From contig JAFUOX010000062.1 of NCBI GenBank assembly GCA_017481725.1, positions 1 through 50,959 on the forward strand: DNA of 50,959 nt. Reading direction: 5' to 3'. The notes beneath the pieces were generated by a model. That model searched no databases, had not been told where the DNA came from, and was given only the letters and a program-made list of their open reading frames with translations. The stretch is from Kiritimatiellia bacterium (GTDB lineage Bacteria; Verrucomicrobiota; Kiritimatiellia; RFP12; UBA3636). Position numbers and translations under genes: made by a program. Every line of letters starts with the position of its first letter. Position 1 is the first letter of the stretch. Positions 50,098 through 50,959 of this stretch are shown in pieces.

Positions 50098-50361
50098 GTG
50101 ACGCCAAAGGGACGCAGAGACGCGGAGGCCGCAGAGGTCGCAGAGACGTGACGCCGAAAAAACACTAGCGGAATGAGGTTTGTCTTGACTATTGCTTTAT
50201 CTTTCGAAGCAATTGGGCAAACCTCATCCACTAGTGTGCTCGCTCAGAAGCTTATTGAGATGCGGAGGCGATGCATTATAATAAATGAAGAATGAAGAAT
50301 GAATAATGAAGAATGAAGAATTCAGGTAGAGTTAAGTGGGTTTTTCTCCATTCTCGCGTCT
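50098..50361 (+). repeat. Second copy of the 250-bp dispersed repeat
   Basis: It matches 11038-11287 in direct orientation: the GACGCAGAGACGCGG repeat, the nested stem-loop (here 50163-50236), a GAATGAA-type microsatellite and TTTTTCTCCATTCTCGCGTC. It differs from the first copy mainly by short insertions. Confidence 0.88.
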
Positions 50362-50959
50362 AATCGTCTTTTGGTCTCGCGTCTAACGTTATTTAAGCGT
50401 CTAACCGTCTAACGTTTCACCTTCGCACTTCAAGTTACCACACAAGTCTCTGTGGCTCTGCGTCTCTGCGGGAAATAAAATCCAACAACACGGATGAGTG
50501 ATTTGTCGCTCGCGCTCTAGCCTTCGGCGAAACGGGGAGGTTAGGAGGCTCGGAGGTTCTGAGGGGATGCTAGAAGTGTGGAGAAGCGACATCCTGTCGC
50601 TTTGCGTGCATTAGCACGCCTATGCCTGCGGCGCGTACACAGATTAGCACAAATTTGCACGGATGGGTGGGCTTACACAGATGAGTAATGGTCGCTCGCG
50701 CTCTGGCCTTCGGCGAAACACGGAGGAAAAAGAGAACGGAGACATGGAGGGGTTTTGGGGGTATTGGAATGATTGTTGGCACAATTCTCCATTGCCCTCC
50801 GTACTCTGTGTTAGGCGAAAGCAACTAGTGAAACGATTTAAACGCTCCCGCTGTGGCCTTCGGCGAAACACGGAGCACACATAGTGTGGTTTTTTGGAGG
50901 AACGGAGACACGGAGGGGTTCTGTGGTTTTGTAAAGATTGCTAGTACAATTCTCCCTTG
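50362..50959. repeat. Gene-free repeat DNA at the window end
   Basis: There is no credible gene. CCTTCGGCGAAACACGGAG-type units occur near 50521, 50707 and 50852, with CTCTGCGTCTCTGCGGG near 50457 and GGAGACA(C/T)GGAGGGG-type units near 50735 and 50905. Short Arg/Ser-rich frames here are repeat translations. Confidence 0.7.

Noticed and set aside
11038..50361. Composite mobile element bounded by the two 250-bp repeats
   Set aside because: The repeats enclose 20 kb of housekeeping genes, no transposase or integrase is visible, and the ends show no target duplication that can be recognised.
1..50959. tRNA or rRNA genes
   Set aside because: No tRNA-like T-loop with matching acceptor arms and no rRNA segment was seen on reading either strand; a covariance search was not possible here.

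Overview
The window looks like a chromosomal segment of a Gram-negative, AT-rich bacterium. It carries lipid A genes (fabZ, lpxA, lpxI, lpxB), an outer-membrane secretin and five proteins with PEP-CTERM-type C-termini. LpxI in place of LpxH, PEP-CTERM proteins and abundant interspersed CTCTGCG-type repeats would fit the PVC group, for example Kiritimatiellota or Lentisphaerota. That placement is inference; there is no rRNA in the window.

Layout. (1) 1-10.6 kb: five two-gene cassettes. Each pairs a protein made of two ~110-residue Trp/Gly-rich repeats with a small secreted PEP-CTERM protein. A hairpin lies at the junction of the two genes. Two different AbiE-type toxin-antitoxin modules (2.7-6.1 kb) face each other inside this array. 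The four repeat-protein genes whose 5' ends are visible have no convincing start codon or signal peptide. (2) 10.6-11.6 kb: gene-free, repeat-rich DNA. It contains a structured element that recurs at 50.1 kb. (3) 11.7-31.5 kb: ordinary housekeeping genes. They cover lipid A synthesis, an orphan secretin, MetY, PurN, an RluA-type synthase, TsaC, ribulokinase, an O-antigen-type ABC exporter, DAHP synthase, NudC, a solute symporter and a HAD phosphatase. (4) 31.6-50 kb: an accessory island, visibly richer in G+C over much of its length.

The island is the most interesting part. Five separate transcription units are each preceded by a sigma-54 (-24/-12) promoter: a PUA/EVE-like DUF262-HNH nuclease; a stand-alone DnaA domain IV protein with an ADP-ribosylglycohydrolase; a PIF1-like helicase; a DUF932-like/SF2 helicase/SprT operon; and a lipoprotein. 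In four of the five the promoter sits in the same block: a CTCTGCG repeat or a trace of it, two TGAACAG-like sites exactly 19 bp apart, a hairpin whose stem sequence differs between copies, and then the promoter. The island also encodes an intact sigma-54 activator (GAFTGA motif, Fis-type HTH) with an unrecognised N-terminal domain. That gene is co-transcribed with a RhuM-Fic/Doc fusion. A palindrome made of the same TGAAC half-sites overlaps its own -35 box. The simplest reading is a locally encoded sigma-54 regulon that switches on DNA-processing and putative anti-phage genes.

A further operon from a sigma-70-type promoter encodes a deleted macro-domain gene, two DUF262 proteins and a PLD-type nuclease. 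Remnants of PLD genes and of a GxxExxY gene elsewhere in the island show repeated shuffling of these modules.
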